A stretch of DNA of 43,107 bases from CAZADH01 sp964483805 (GCA_964483805.1 CAZADH010000015.1:1-43107), one strand, 5' to 3'; positions 33,103-41,941 are shown, counted from the stretch's first letter. The notes: generated by a model from the sequence alone, not told the origin. A program made the numbers and translations.

Positions 33103-33585
33103 ATGAACACACCTCGGGACATCGAAACACTGTTGCAGCAGCAGTTGCAGCACGGGATGCGGATGCAGATCCGGATCCCCGGCAACCCGAGGTATTTGGC
33201 GTTTGTACGGCGTTTGGTCGGAACCCTGTCGGCAGCGGTCAACCTCACCGGTCACCCTCTCGACGACCTCAAACTCGCGATTACCGAGGCCTGCACCAAC
33301 GTCATCAAACATGCCTACAAATACGATGCACGCAAGACGCTCGCTCTTCTGGTCAACGCGTCGGAGCACGGAATCGTGATGACGCTGCGCTACGAAGACC
33401 CGGGTTTCGAGCCCGACAAGATCCCACAACCCGATCTGTCCCAACTGCGCGAAGGCGGCCTGGGCGTCTTCATCATTCGGCATGTCATGGACGATGTCGC
33501 TTATTTCTGCGGGTCGCCCAGTGGCACCGTTGAGCTACGAATGATCAAGTTCCTGCCGTGCACGCCCGCTGAGCGGCCAACCTGA
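33103..33585 (+). CDS. RsbW/SpoIIAB-like anti-sigma factor serine kinase
   Basis: A 160-residue GHKL-type ATPase. The N box is AITEACTNVIKHAY, the G1 box is RYEDPGFEPD and the G2 box is EGGLGVFIIRHVMDDV, in the right order and spacing. In partner switching such a kinase binds a sigma factor or other target and is released when it binds an unphosphorylated STAS protein, which it also phosphorylates. The STAS gene follows after 13 bp. No sigma factor or PP2C phosphatase is nearby, so the target is unknown. Confidence 0.88.
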   Translation: MNTPRDIETLLQQQLQHGMRMQIRIPGNPRYLAFVRRLVGTLSAAVNLTGHPLDDLKLAITEACTNVIKHAYKYDARKTLALLVNASEHGIVMTLRYEDPGFEPDKIPQPDLSQLREGGLGVFIIRHVMDDVAYFCGSPSGTVELRMIKFLPCTPAERPT

Positions 33586-33598
33586 GAGGAGCAGCGCC

Positions 33599-33934
33599 AT
33601 GAAGATCGAACCCACGGTCAACGAATCCAATCGCCAGGCCACCATCAAGATTGCCGGCGAGCTCGACGTTCATCAGTCAAAGATGCTCAAGGCCGCAGCT
33701 TTTGACGTGTTTCGAGATGGCCCCTGGACGTATGTTTTCGACATGGCGCAGGTCACCTATCTCGACAGCTCCGGCCTGGGCATGCTCGTGTTTCTGCAGA
33801 AAGAGATCGTCAAACGCGGTGGCGAGCTGCAGATCATCAATCTGAAAGACACGGTGTACAAGGTGTTCGAACTGACCAAACTGACCAACTTCTTCAAGCT
33901 TTCTGTTGCTGCCACGCCTGGCCACGCTCCATGA
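33599..33934 (+). CDS. STAS-domain anti-sigma factor antagonist
   Basis: A 111-residue protein of the SpoIIAA/RsbV type. The STAS fold runs throughout (ATIKIAGELDVHQSKMLK), with the phosphorylatable Ser in YLDSSGLGML at residues 57-58. GAGAGGAGCAGCGCC upstream supplies a good ribosome site. It is the natural partner of the RsbW-like kinase immediately before it: unphosphorylated it sequesters the kinase. The stop overlaps tmk (ATGA). Confidence 0.9.
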   Translation: MKIEPTVNESNRQATIKIAGELDVHQSKMLKAAAFDVFRDGPWTYVFDMAQVTYLDSSGLGMLVFLQKEIVKRGGELQIINLKDTVYKVFELTKLTNFFKLSVAATPGHAP

Positions 33935-34668
33935 CCCGACCGACCAAGAAACGCGGCATTCTGATCGTCTTCGAGGGTCCCGAGGGCAGCGGGAAGACCA
34001 CGCACATCCAACACCTGGCCGAGCATTTTCGCAGGCTGGGCCACATGGTGAGAATAACCCGGGAACCCGGTGGAACCGAGCTGGGCGACGGCGTACGCAA
34101 CCTGCTTTTGGCGCGTCACCAAACGATGTCGGCCGAGACCGAGCTGACCTTGTTGCTGGCGCAACGGATCGAGCACACTCGGCAGGTGTTGCGGCCGGCG
34201 CTGGCAGCGGGTGAGGTCGTCCTGTGTGACCGACATGCCGACTCGAGTCGGGTGTATCAGGGTCTGGCCCGCGGTCTCGGCCTCGAGCTGGTCAACCGCC
34301 TGCACAAAGCATTGAAGTGCGAGGTGCGCGCCCATCTCACGGTCTTGATGGATCTCGACCCCCAGATCGGTCTGGCGCGTGCAGCGGTCGCGCGCAAGCG
34401 GGCGCTCGATCGCATCGAGGCGGAAGCAATGGCGTTTCACCGGCGGGTGCGCCAGGGGTATCTGAAGCTGGCCAAGGCCGAGCCCCGGCGATTTCTCGTG
34501 ATCGACGCCGACGGCACCCCCGATGAGGTATTTGCGCGGTTGCTTGCGGGGCTCGAACATCGCAAAATACTCGTGATGAAACAAAAGCCGGTCGGTCGAC
34601 GTATGAATACTCTTGCGGGTACCCCGAAGCGTCTCACTTCGAGGAGAGGACCATCAACACGCCGCTAA
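33931..34668 (+). CDS. tmk: Thymidylate kinase with C-terminal extension
   Basis: A 245-residue protein; a typical Tmk has about 205-215. The P-loop is FEGPEGSGKTT at residues 14-24, followed by TREPGGTELG and CDRHADSSRVYQG (the DR motif has His where Tyr is usual). It phosphorylates dTMP to dTDP. The last ~33 residues (from KILVMKQKPVGRRMN) are basic and have no counterpart in standard Tmk. The tail overlaps what looks like the ribosome site and start of the next gene. A frameshift or assembly error near 34570-34660 would also explain it. Confidence 0.9.
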   Translation: MTRPTKKRGILIVFEGPEGSGKTTHIQHLAEHFRRLGHMVRITREPGGTELGDGVRNLLLARHQTMSAETELTLLLAQRIEHTRQVLRPALAAGEVVLCDRHADSSRVYQGLARGLGLELVNRLHKALKCEVRAHLTVLMDLDPQIGLARAAVARKRALDRIEAEAMAFHRRVRQGYLKLAKAEPRRFLVIDADGTPDEVFARLLAGLEHRKILVMKQKPVGRRMNTLAGTPKRLTSRRGPSTRR

Positions 34669-34685
34669 ACACTGAGTCGAACGGC

Positions 34686-36581
34686 ATGGGTTTCGCTCTC
34701 CGCCTGGATATCATCCTGGCGGTGCTTGTGTTGGTCGTGGTTGCGGTAGCCCGGGTGGTGCGGCCCGAGGTCGACGTACTTTCGGCGCTGGCGCTGGGTG
34801 CGATCCTGATTGCCGTCGTTCATGTCATCGTGCAAACCAAGGTGTTGCGGCCGTTGCAGCGTTTCGCGGAAATCGCCGACAACATCGCCGACGGTGATCT
34901 GTCGACGGAGCAGGTCAATGCGGTTCAGAGCAGCGATCTGGCCGACCTTCACCAGAGTTTCGGCAAGGTCGTCGGCACCCTGATCGAACACCGCGGTGCA
35001 ATCGAGCAGTATATGGCGCAGATCGACAGCATGAACAAAGAGCTCGAGGCCCGGGTCGCTTCCTTGTCGATCCTCTACGATGCCTCGAAGGTCATGGGCA
35101 CCACGCTGAATATCGATTCGTTGGTGCGGTCGTTGCTGCAACTGATGGCTGAGCGCCTGAAACTCAAGCACCTCGGGTTCATGTCGTACAACGATCGAAC
35201 CGACACCCTGCAAGTCAAAGACCTGATCGGGTTTTCGCCGGAGTTGTTCGCCAAGTTCCGCTTCAATTCGGGCCACAAGCTCGTTCTGGCGATTTTCGAC
35301 GAGAAGGGTTACCACAAGATCGATGAGGCCGCGAGCAACCTGCTGGTCGCCGAGTTCGAAACCGACGCCGTGCGCACGATCAGTTATCTGCTGCCGATGC
35401 GCATCAAAGATCACTTTGTCGGCATCATGCTTCTGGGCGACAAACTCAACGGGACGCCGTTCACCGAGCACGACATGCAATTGATGCACGCGTTGGTGGG
35501 TCTGGCGAGCATGTCGATCAACAACGCCGCTTTGTATGACGTTTCCGAGCGGACCAAGCACGAACTGGACCGCAAGGTATTCAACCTGATGACGTTGCAG
35601 CAATCCGGCAAGGTGTTGTCATCAACGCTCGATCTCGACAAGTTGATCCAGATCTCGATCGACATGTTCCTCGAGACTTGTTGGGCCAACCGTGGCGTTC
35701 TGATGTTGCGTGACGACGACCGCGGCAAGCTCGAGGTCAAAGCGACCAAGGGTCTCGACGCCGAGGTGCTCGCGAGCCTCGAAAAAGACCCGGCCGAGGC
35801 CTGGGCAATGACCACGCTCGAGAAAGACCGGCGGCCGATTCTCGCGCAAGAGCTGACCACGGCCTCGATCGTGCAGTCGTACAGTCTGGTCAACCGTGAA
35901 CTGCCGTTTGCCGTCTACGTGCCGTTGTTGAAGGAAGGCGACCTGTACGGTGTCGTCAAGATTGGTCCGAAAATCAACGGTGAGGCGTTCAGCGAAAACG
36001 ATCTGGAGTTCTTTGCCACACTGTCTTCGCAAGCGGTCATCGCCTTCGACAATGCGCGGTTGTATTCGTTGGCGATCACCGATTCGATTACCAAGCTCTA
36101 CGTCAACCGGTATTTCCATCTGCGCCTCGAAGAAGAGGTGCGACGGTCGCAACGGTACAATTCGACCTTGTCGTTGTTGATGTGCGATCTGGATCACTTC
36201 AAGCAAATCAATGATACTTATGGCCACCAGCAGGGTGATCTGATTCTGCGTGAGATCAGCGCGATTTTGAAACGCAATACCCGCAACACCGATATTGCCG
36301 CGCGTTACGGTGGAGAAGAGTTCGTGATTATTCTTCCCGAGACGACCCTCGCCGACGCCAAGATCGTTGCCGACCGCATCCGGCGCGACATCGACTCACA
36401 CGAGTTCCCGGCTCTGGTCATTGGCCAACCGCCGCTCAAGTGCACGATTTCGATCGGCGTCGCCAGTTTCCCGCTGAACGCCGACAACAAAGAAGAGCTG
36501 ATATCGAAGGCCGACAGTTCGATGTATCAGGCCAAGGGCACAGGGCGCAATCGCGTGATTCTGTGCGGGCTCGAACCGTGA
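34686..36581 (+). CDS. Membrane diguanylate cyclase with two GAF-like domains
   Basis: A 631-residue protein from ATG 34686. Two transmembrane helices (about 5-25 and 31-49) are followed by a HAMP-like linker (about 50-100), a coiled coil, GAF 1 (about 125-285), GAF 2 (about 300-455) and GGDEF (about 460-625). The active site is RYGGEEF (GGEEF), and the preceding RNTD matches the c-di-GMP inhibitory I-site (RxxD). It should synthesise c-di-GMP with product feedback. ATG 34686 has no ribosome site, whereas GAGGAG (34641-34646) stands 6 nt before an in-frame ATC at 34653; a non-standard start is possible. It shares the gene string with tmk and yaaR. Confidence 0.92.
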   Translation: MGFALRLDIILAVLVLVVVAVARVVRPEVDVLSALALGAILIAVVHVIVQTKVLRPLQRFAEIADNIADGDLSTEQVNAVQSSDLADLHQSFGKVVGTLIEHRGAIEQYMAQIDSMNKELEARVASLSILYDASKVMGTTLNIDSLVRSLLQLMAERLKLKHLGFMSYNDRTDTLQVKDLIGFSPELFAKFRFNSGHKLVLAIFDEKGYHKIDEAASNLLVAEFETDAVRTISYLLPMRIKDHFVGIMLLGDKLNGTPFTEHDMQLMHALVGLASMSINNAALYDVSERTKHELDRKVFNLMTLQQSGKVLSSTLDLDKLIQISIDMFLETCWANRGVLMLRDDDRGKLEVKATKGLDAEVLASLEKDPAEAWAMTTLEKDRRPILAQELTTASIVQSYSLVNRELPFAVYVPLLKEGDLYGVVKIGPKINGEAFSENDLEFFATLSSQAVIAFDNARLYSLAITDSITKLYVNRYFHLRLEEEVRRSQRYNSTLSLLMCDLDHFKQINDTYGHQQGDLILREISAILKRNTRNTDIAARYGGEEFVIILPETTLADAKIVADRIRRDIDSHEFPALVIGQPPLKCTISIGVASFPLNADNKEELISKADSSMYQAKGTGRNRVILCGLEP

Positions 36582-36590
36582 GCCGCACGC

Positions 36591-37079
36591 ATGGTTGATC
36601 TGAAGATCGGGCCGGGCGGGGTCACACCGGGTGCGCCACGCGCCGCCCCGACTTCCGCCGGAACGACCAACGCCGACGGTGTGCCGAGCGCCACCGGCGC
36701 CGGTGCCGCGCCGGCGAAGTTCGGCGAGACCCTGCGCACGGTCCGGCGCGAACAACTCGACACCGAGTTGTCGACGTTGATCGGCCGTGTTCGCGACGCC
36801 GGCCAGAAGTTCGTGCGCGACCCCGAGGAGCGCAATCTCGACTCGTACAAGAAAGGGGTTCGCGACTTTTTGACCAAGGTGCAACGCGAAGCCTTCGCCA
36901 TGCGCGAGGAACCGGGTTGCAACAAAGACGGCCAACAAAAGCTGTTTCAGACGGTGGCCACGATCGACCGCGAGGTGGCCGATCTGACCCGTGAGACCTT
37001 GGCCAAGGAAGGCCGTCCGTTGCGGCTGCTCGCCTCCCTCGACGACATTCGGGGGATGCTGCTCGACCTGGTTGTCTAG
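36591..37079 (+). CDS. yaaR: YaaR/DUF327 family protein
   Basis: A 162-residue protein. After a Gly/Ala/Pro-rich N-terminus (about 45 residues) comes the helical DUF327 core (DSYKKGVRDFLTKVQREAF, LFQTVATIDREVADLT, IRGMLLDLVV). Function is unknown. In Bacillus subtilis yaaR sits beside tmk; here tmk is two genes upstream, so the association is partly conserved. There is no clear Shine-Dalgarno site before ATG 36591, 9 bp after the previous stop. Confidence 0.8.
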   Translation: MVDLKIGPGGVTPGAPRAAPTSAGTTNADGVPSATGAGAAPAKFGETLRTVRREQLDTELSTLIGRVRDAGQKFVRDPEERNLDSYKKGVRDFLTKVQREAFAMREEPGCNKDGQQKLFQTVATIDREVADLTRETLAKEGRPLRLLASLDDIRGMLLDLVV

Positions 37080-37099
37080 GTGCCCCCAAGGAGCGACCC

Positions 37100-37972
37100 A
37101 TGACCGAGAAACCGATCAACCTGTTCATCATCACCGGGATGTCCGGCGCCGGCAAATCGCAGGCGATCCGCTATTTCGAGGATGCCGGGTTCTTCTGCGT
37201 CGACAACCTGCCGCCCGCGTTGTTGCCCAAGTTTGCGCAGTTGTGCGACGACACGCACGGAAAAATACAACGTATTGCCGTTGTCACCGACATCCGGGGC
37301 GGTGAGTTTTTCGCGACGTTGTTCGAGGCACTGGCCACCCTCGACGAGATGGCCATCCAGTATCGTATCGTTTATCTGGAAGCCGAAGATGACGTTCTGG
37401 TGCGACGTTTTTCCGAGACCCGCCGCCGACACCCGCTCAGTTCCGGCGGACAGATCAGCGACGACATTGCCTACGAGCGGCGCAGTTTGACCGAGGTGCG
37501 CGAACGCGCCGACTTCGTCATCAACACCACGGTGCTGACCTCGCGCGATCTCTACGAAGAGATCCGGCGCATCATCGAACAAGAGATCAAGATCAAGCGC
37601 CTCAGCCTGATCTTCGTTTCATTCGGCTTCAAACACGGCGTTCCCATCGACAGCGACATGGTGTTCGACCTGCGCTTCCTGCCGAATCCCCACTACGTGC
37701 CGGAGCTCAAGCCATTCACGGGCCTCGACCCGAAGGTGTTCGACTACGTCATGGGGTTTCAGGCCAGCCAGGAGTTTCTCAAGCGGCTGACCGATTTCAT
37801 CGAGTATCTGTTGCCGCAGTTCGTGCAGGAAGGCAAGACCCGTTTGCAGATCGGCATCGGTTGCACCGGGGGTCGGCACCGCTCGGTGGCGTTTGCCGAG
37901 CATTTCTACAAGACGATCCGCCATGACGCCGTCGACGTGTATCGACGGCACCGCGACCTCGAGTTGTCTTGA
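37100..37972 (+). CDS. rapZ: RapZ/YvcJ-family nucleotide-binding protein
   Basis: A 290-residue protein. The Walker A motif is ITGMSGAGKSQA (residues 11-22), followed by FFCVDNLPP, the central VSFGFKHGVP, FLPNPHYVPELKPFTG, and IGCTGGRHRSVAFAE, all diagnostic of the family. In E. coli RapZ guides RNase E to a small RNA that sets GlmS levels; in other phyla the role is less clear. AAGGAG upstream of ATG 37100 supports the start. It ends the gene string begun by lptF/G. The segment 37264-37276 carries the ATAC-N3-GTAT dyad. Confidence 0.95.
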   Translation: MTEKPINLFIITGMSGAGKSQAIRYFEDAGFFCVDNLPPALLPKFAQLCDDTHGKIQRIAVVTDIRGGEFFATLFEALATLDEMAIQYRIVYLEAEDDVLVRRFSETRRRHPLSSGGQISDDIAYERRSLTEVRERADFVINTTVLTSRDLYEEIRRIIEQEIKIKRLSLIFVSFGFKHGVPIDSDMVFDLRFLPNPHYVPELKPFTGLDPKVFDYVMGFQASQEFLKRLTDFIEYLLPQFVQEGKTRLQIGIGCTGGRHRSVAFAEHFYKTIRHDAVDVYRRHRDLELS

Positions 37973-38038
37973 CATCGTATTGCTAACCGGGGCATTCTCG
38001 CGATGGCCGCGGCCGTCTGCGAACCATCTTGTTTGCAG

Positions 38039-38067
38039 TTGACCGCGCCCGGATCGCGTGCTAATCT
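38039..38067 (+). promoter_or_regulatory. Promoter of the purD-like gene
   Basis: TTGACC (38039-38044), 17 bp, TAATCT (38062-38067) with extended TGC. The leader of about 60 nt has a 7-bp hairpin (CCGGGCC 38083-38089, GGCCCGG 38094-38100) and GAGGAG before GTG 38137. Confidence 0.65.
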
Positions 38068-38136
38068 CTCCGCGACTCACGACCGGGCCGTCCGGCCCGG
38101 CCACCATGGCAGATCACCCGACGAGGAGCGCGGATC

Positions 38137-39372
38137 GTGAATGTGTTGATCCTCGGGTCCGGTGCGCGCGAGCATGCGCTGGCCCGCACGCTAACCCGCT
38201 CACCGTCGGTTCTGCAACTGTTCGCCTGTCCCGGCAACCGTGGCTCGAGCGGCATCGCCAAGTGCCTGCCGTTCAAGGGCAACGCCGCCCTGGTCGAAGC
38301 GGTGAAGGGGCGGGTCGACCTGGTGGTGGTGGGGTCTTCCCGGTTCATTGCCGAGGGCACCGTCGACGCACTGCGCACGGCGGGTATCCCGGTGTTCGGG
38401 CCGGCCGCCGACGCCGGGCGTCTCGAGACCAGCAAGGCGTATGCGCGTGACTTCCTGCTGCGGCACCGGGTGCCGGTTCCCCGCACCGAGGTGTTTGCCG
38501 GTGTCGACGAAGCGGTGGCGTTTGTGCGGGCCAATCCCTGGGCCCGGGTCATCAAGGCCGATCATTTTGCGCAAGGCGAAGGGGTTGTCGTCGCCAGTTC
38601 GGTCGAGATCGCCGAAGATGCGATTCGTCGTCTGTGGGCCGAGAACGGGGGGCCGCTCATCGTGCAAGAGACGATGGCCGGTCAGGAGTGCTCGTATTCG
38701 ATCATCACCGACGGACGCCGGTGGGTCTCGTTCAGTTCGTGCCGTGACTACAAACGGGCCCAGGATGGCGATCTGGGGCCGACCTCAGGGGGCATGGGCT
38801 CGGTGAGCCCCTTCCCCGGTCTGACCGCCGAGATCGAGTTCGACATCTGTCGGCGGATCGTCGATCCGGTGGTCAATGGGCTGCACCAGGAGGGCCTCGA
38901 TTACCGCGGTTTCATGTCGCTGCAGTTGATGCTCACCGCGAACGGGCCGAAGGTCCTCGAGATCAACGCCCGCCTGGGCGATCCGGAGGCACAGAGCCTG
39001 GTGACCCGGTTCCGCGGCGACCTGGCGGGGATCATGGAGTCCTGCATCCGTGGCGACCTCGATCCGGCCGGTTCCGAAGTGGCCTTCGGGCGCTCATGGG
39101 CGGTATCGGTGGTGCTCGCGCGCCAGGGTTATCCGCAGAATGACGACGTCGAACCGCAAATCACGGGCATCGATGATCTGGAAGACCTCGACGTGTTCTG
39201 GTCGGGAACCAAGCTCGGCACCGACGGGCAACCGATTTTCACCAGCGGGCGGTTGATGACGCTGACGGCGGTCGGCAACTCACGCGAAGAGGCCCGTCTG
39301 CGCTGTTATCGCGGTATCGATCGCCTGACCTTGCGCAACGTCACCTATCGGCGGGACATCGGCGCGTCGTAG
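38137..39372 (+). CDS. Divergent PurD-like ATP-grasp ligase (GAR synthetase family)
   Basis: A 411-residue protein from GTG 38137 (GAGGAG 10 nt upstream). The overall order matches GAR synthetase, which joins glycine to phosphoribosylamine: VLILGSGAREHALA, an FACPGNRGSSGI loop, ATP-grasp region, ARLGDPEAQ near the metal site, and a C-terminal domain. Several signature loops differ from standard PurD. VGPEAPL is VGSSRFI, DGLAAGKG is DHFAQGEG, QDHKR is RDYKR, GPNTGGMG is GPTSGGMG and FHAGT is FWSGT. It is therefore either a fast-evolving PurD or a paralogue with a changed substrate. No other purine genes are adjacent. Confidence 0.8.
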   Translation: MNVLILGSGAREHALARTLTRSPSVLQLFACPGNRGSSGIAKCLPFKGNAALVEAVKGRVDLVVVGSSRFIAEGTVDALRTAGIPVFGPAADAGRLETSKAYARDFLLRHRVPVPRTEVFAGVDEAVAFVRANPWARVIKADHFAQGEGVVVASSVEIAEDAIRRLWAENGGPLIVQETMAGQECSYSIITDGRRWVSFSSCRDYKRAQDGDLGPTSGGMGSVSPFPGLTAEIEFDICRRIVDPVVNGLHQEGLDYRGFMSLQLMLTANGPKVLEINARLGDPEAQSLVTRFRGDLAGIMESCIRGDLDPAGSEVAFGRSWAVSVVLARQGYPQNDDVEPQITGIDDLEDLDVFWSGTKLGTDGQPIFTSGRLMTLTAVGNSREEARLRCYRGIDRLTLRNVTYRRDIGAS

Positions 39373-39388
39373 ATTCTTTGTATTTACG

Positions 39389-40261
39389 CTACTGCGACGC
39401 GTAGCTGTGCAGGCCACCCATGAGAAAGTTCACACCGAAGAGCGTGAACAGGGTGACAAGGAAGCCGAGTCCGGCGACGAGGTTGGGCAGCACCCCGGTG
39501 CGCCCCTGGCTCAATCGCAGGTGTAGGTAGACCGAGTAGACGAGAAAGGTCACCAACGCCCAGGTTTCTTTGGGATCCCAGCTCCAGTAGCGTCCCCAGG
39601 CTTTCTGCGCCCAGATAGCGCCAAAGATCAGGGCGCCAACGGTGTAGAGCGGATACCCCAGGGCAATGGCCCGATAGACGTAATCGTCGAGGACGCGGGC
39701 CGTCGGCAAGCGGGCCGCCCATCCCCGGTCGGCTGTTCCTGCGGATTCATGCACCTGGCGCCAACCAAACAGACAGGCAAGAATGAAGCCGATGGCGAAG
39801 CAGACCTCGCCGACGAACGCGAGCACAACGTGCAGGTAAAGCCACCCCGATTGCAGTGCCGGAACGGGTGGCCGCACGTCGCTCGAGAACAGGGTCGACA
39901 CCCCGAGGGCCAACACGCCGAGCAAAGCGGCGAGACCTTCGAGCAAAGGGACGGGGTAGCGGGCGGTAAACAGCAACACGCTGACTCCGAGCAAGCAAAC
40001 GATGGTGATCAGCGACTCGAACATGTTGGTCAACGGCGGATGCCCACCCACATGCCAACGCCAACCGGCGCCGACCAGGGCCGCGACCGTCCCGAGAATC
40101 AGGAGCCAGCGCGGCCAACGCCAGGCAGTCGATGATTTACATTGTATTGACGGATCATCGGCCTTCTGCTCGCCCGCGCAGGCAGTTTCCGCCGTCCGCG
40201 CTACGAACACGACAAAGAAGCACGCCGCGGTGAGGGTCAACGAGCCGTCGTCAATGCGCAT
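39389..40261 (-). CDS. ccsA: CcsA/ResC-type cytochrome c assembly protein
   Basis: A 290-residue protein from ATG 40261, with AAGGA upstream and an 11-bp overlap with the resB-like stop. It has about eight transmembrane helices. The Trp-rich WWD motif WGRYWSWDPKETWAL binds haem at the outer face, and the histidines before and after it (HVV, VYLHLRLS) are candidate ligands. With ResB it forms the system II haem export and ligation complex for c-type cytochromes. It is convergent with the purD-like gene, with 16 bp between and no visible terminator. Confidence 0.93.
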   Translation of the reverse strand: MRIDDGSLTLTAACFFVVFVARTAETACAGEQKADDPSIQCKSSTAWRWPRWLLILGTVAALVGAGWRWHVGGHPPLTNMFESLITIVCLLGVSVLLFTARYPVPLLEGLAALLGVLALGVSTLFSSDVRPPVPALQSGWLYLHVVLAFVGEVCFAIGFILACLFGWRQVHESAGTADRGWAARLPTARVLDDYVYRAIALGYPLYTVGALIFGAIWAQKAWGRYWSWDPKETWALVTFLVYSVYLHLRLSQGRTGVLPNLVAGLGFLVTLFTLFGVNFLMGGLHSYASQ

Positions 40262-41810
40262 GGTCGGGTCCTTGTTCTGGGGCGGGCGCAACCGCCGGTG
40301 CACCGGCGACAGTCAGGCCGAGTTCACCCAACAGCGCCTCCAGTCGGCCGCGCAGGGTGGGTGGCGGCCGGTTGCCGCCCACTGCCACGGTCAGGCGCAA
40401 CCCCGGTTCGAAGAGAATCCATTCTTCGAGGTAGCGCACGTAGAAAGAGAAGCCCAGGCCGACGCTCATGAGAAAGGCACCGACCCACACCCACGACGTG
40501 CCGGGATCATGACCCACCTGCAGACCGGTTTTCGGGGCGGGAACGGCACCGACGAAGGCGAAGCGGTAGCCGGGAACGTTACTGAATCGATGGGCCATCA
40601 TCGCCATTTGCGACGAAAAGGCCCAGGCCCGGCCGATCTGCGTGCCATCGGCGGCAAACGCTTCGATCTGCGCTGCGGGCTGATGCAGTTCATCGCTGGC
40701 CGAGTAGAACCGCTCGGGGCCTTCGACACGCAGATCAGGATAGAACGCGCTGAGCTGGAAGGTCATCGTGCTCCAGTCGGGCTGGACCGAGCGCCCTTCC
40801 GGCAGGGTGAGCAGGCGTGGCCAAGAACCCGGAGCGGCGGCATCGGTGGCCCAGACTTCGACCTGGATGATCGGATATACTTTGCCCCAGTTGGCCTGAT
40901 ACAACGTGTAGTCGCCCGCAACCACCGGACTGTTCACACGAATGACATCGGTCGCCAGCACGGTGCCGGCCGCATCGGTGACGGTCACAGCCGTGTTCCA
41001 GTGACGCGTTCCGTTCTGCTGCGACGCGACCTCGGGTTCGTCGACCCACAACTGGTCGAGACGAACGCGCCAAGCCGGTGAGGCAACGCCTGCGCGGTAT
41101 TGTTCATCGAGAACGGAGATCTGCTTTTGCAGTTTCTCGACCTCACCAACGTCGGCGGTCACGACCCCGGCCACGATCTGGCGCAAGCGGGCACGCAGCC
41201 GGTCGGACTCGACGGCAGCCCGGGTTGACGACAATTGCGGCAGCGAGATAACGGCCTTTTCTGTGCCGGAAATCATGAACTCAACCGACCGCTGGGCGCT
41301 CACCATGCCGCCGATGAGAATAATGACCAGCCCCACGTGGATCAGGCCACCGCCGAGCAAGGCCAGGCCACCCCGGGTACGCAACGCATAGGTGCGACCA
41401 TCCGGGTCGGTGCGAACCCGCCAACCCGCCGGCAGCGTCGGCATCTGCGCCGTTTGGGTGCCGGTATCGGCACGCTGCCAACGCGTGGGGAGGTAGAGAA
41501 TCTCAGCGACCCGCACGGTCTCGAGTCGCCGCATGAGCCGACGATGCGTGAAGCGAACCCGCATCCAGGTGCAAACGAAGGCCGAGCAGAGCAGGTAAGA
41601 CAGCACCCCGACGAAGATCGGGCTGTGATAGAGGTCGGCGATCCCGCAGCGTAACAACCATGGGCCCAACGTACTACCGAACCGTTGCAGGTAGAAACCA
41701 GGCTCGACATTCTGCGGCACGAGCGTGCCAATCATGGCCAGCACCGTCAGAGCCACCAGGGCCCAGACGGCCAGACGCAGCGACACGAACAACTTGAGGA
41801 TTGCACGCAT
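40251..41810 (-). CDS. resB: ResB/Ccs1-type cytochrome c biogenesis protein
   Basis: A 519-residue protein. The ORF extends to 41846, but ATG 41810 is chosen because the promoter -10 ends 7 nt before it. Features are an N-terminal helix (SLRLAVWALVALTVLAMIG), a second helix with PIFVGVLSYLLCSAFVC, a third (LLGGGLIHVGLVIILIGG), a large periplasmic domain with a predicted coiled coil (about 215-265) and a C-terminal helix (SWVWVGAFLMSVGLGFSFYV). This is the Ccs1 pattern. It chaperones haem with CcsA, encoded next with an overlap. No ResA or CcdA gene is in the window. Confidence 0.9.
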   Translation of the reverse strand: MRAILKLFVSLRLAVWALVALTVLAMIGTLVPQNVEPGFYLQRFGSTLGPWLLRCGIADLYHSPIFVGVLSYLLCSAFVCTWMRVRFTHRRLMRRLETVRVAEILYLPTRWQRADTGTQTAQMPTLPAGWRVRTDPDGRTYALRTRGGLALLGGGLIHVGLVIILIGGMVSAQRSVEFMISGTEKAVISLPQLSSTRAAVESDRLRARLRQIVAGVVTADVGEVEKLQKQISVLDEQYRAGVASPAWRVRLDQLWVDEPEVASQQNGTRHWNTAVTVTDAAGTVLATDVIRVNSPVVAGDYTLYQANWGKVYPIIQVEVWATDAAAPGSWPRLLTLPEGRSVQPDWSTMTFQLSAFYPDLRVEGPERFYSASDELHQPAAQIEAFAADGTQIGRAWAFSSQMAMMAHRFSNVPGYRFAFVGAVPAPKTGLQVGHDPGTSWVWVGAFLMSVGLGFSFYVRYLEEWILFEPGLRLTVAVGGNRPPPTLRGRLEALLGELGLTVAGAPAVAPAPEQGPDHAH

Positions 41811-41817
41811 GCCGCGC

Positions 41818-41846
41818 AGTATAGCGGGGTGCAGGTGGGCGGTCAA
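41818..41846 (-). promoter_or_regulatory. Promoter of resB-ccsA, leaderless type
   Basis: On the minus strand TTGACC (41841-41846), 17 bp, TATACT (41818-41823), then 7 nt to ATG 41810 with no Shine-Dalgarno sequence. Near-consensus at both hexamers. Confidence 0.75.
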
Positions 41847-41906
41847 ATCGGCGCCCGCGTCTGGGGCACCCGGTCACCCCTTTGGCCGCGAAGCGTCGAT
41901 CTCTGG

Positions 41907-41935
41907 TTGAAAGGGCAGTCATCAGGTGTTAGACT
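41907..41935 (+). promoter_or_regulatory. Promoter of the GAF-PAS gene, leaderless type
   Basis: TTGAAA (41907-41912), 17 bp, TAGACT (41930-41935), then 6 nt to GTG 41942. Divergent from the resB promoter, with about 60 bp between the two -35 elements. Confidence 0.7.
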
Positions 41936-41941
41936 GGCAGC

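Noticed and set aside
14350..40145. Treating every ATACAAT or TACAAT as a promoter -10
   Set aside because: Sites such as 14360, 5197 and 40140 lie deep inside genes with no -35 at 16-18 bp; only 27094 has a convincing one and 23119 a weak one.
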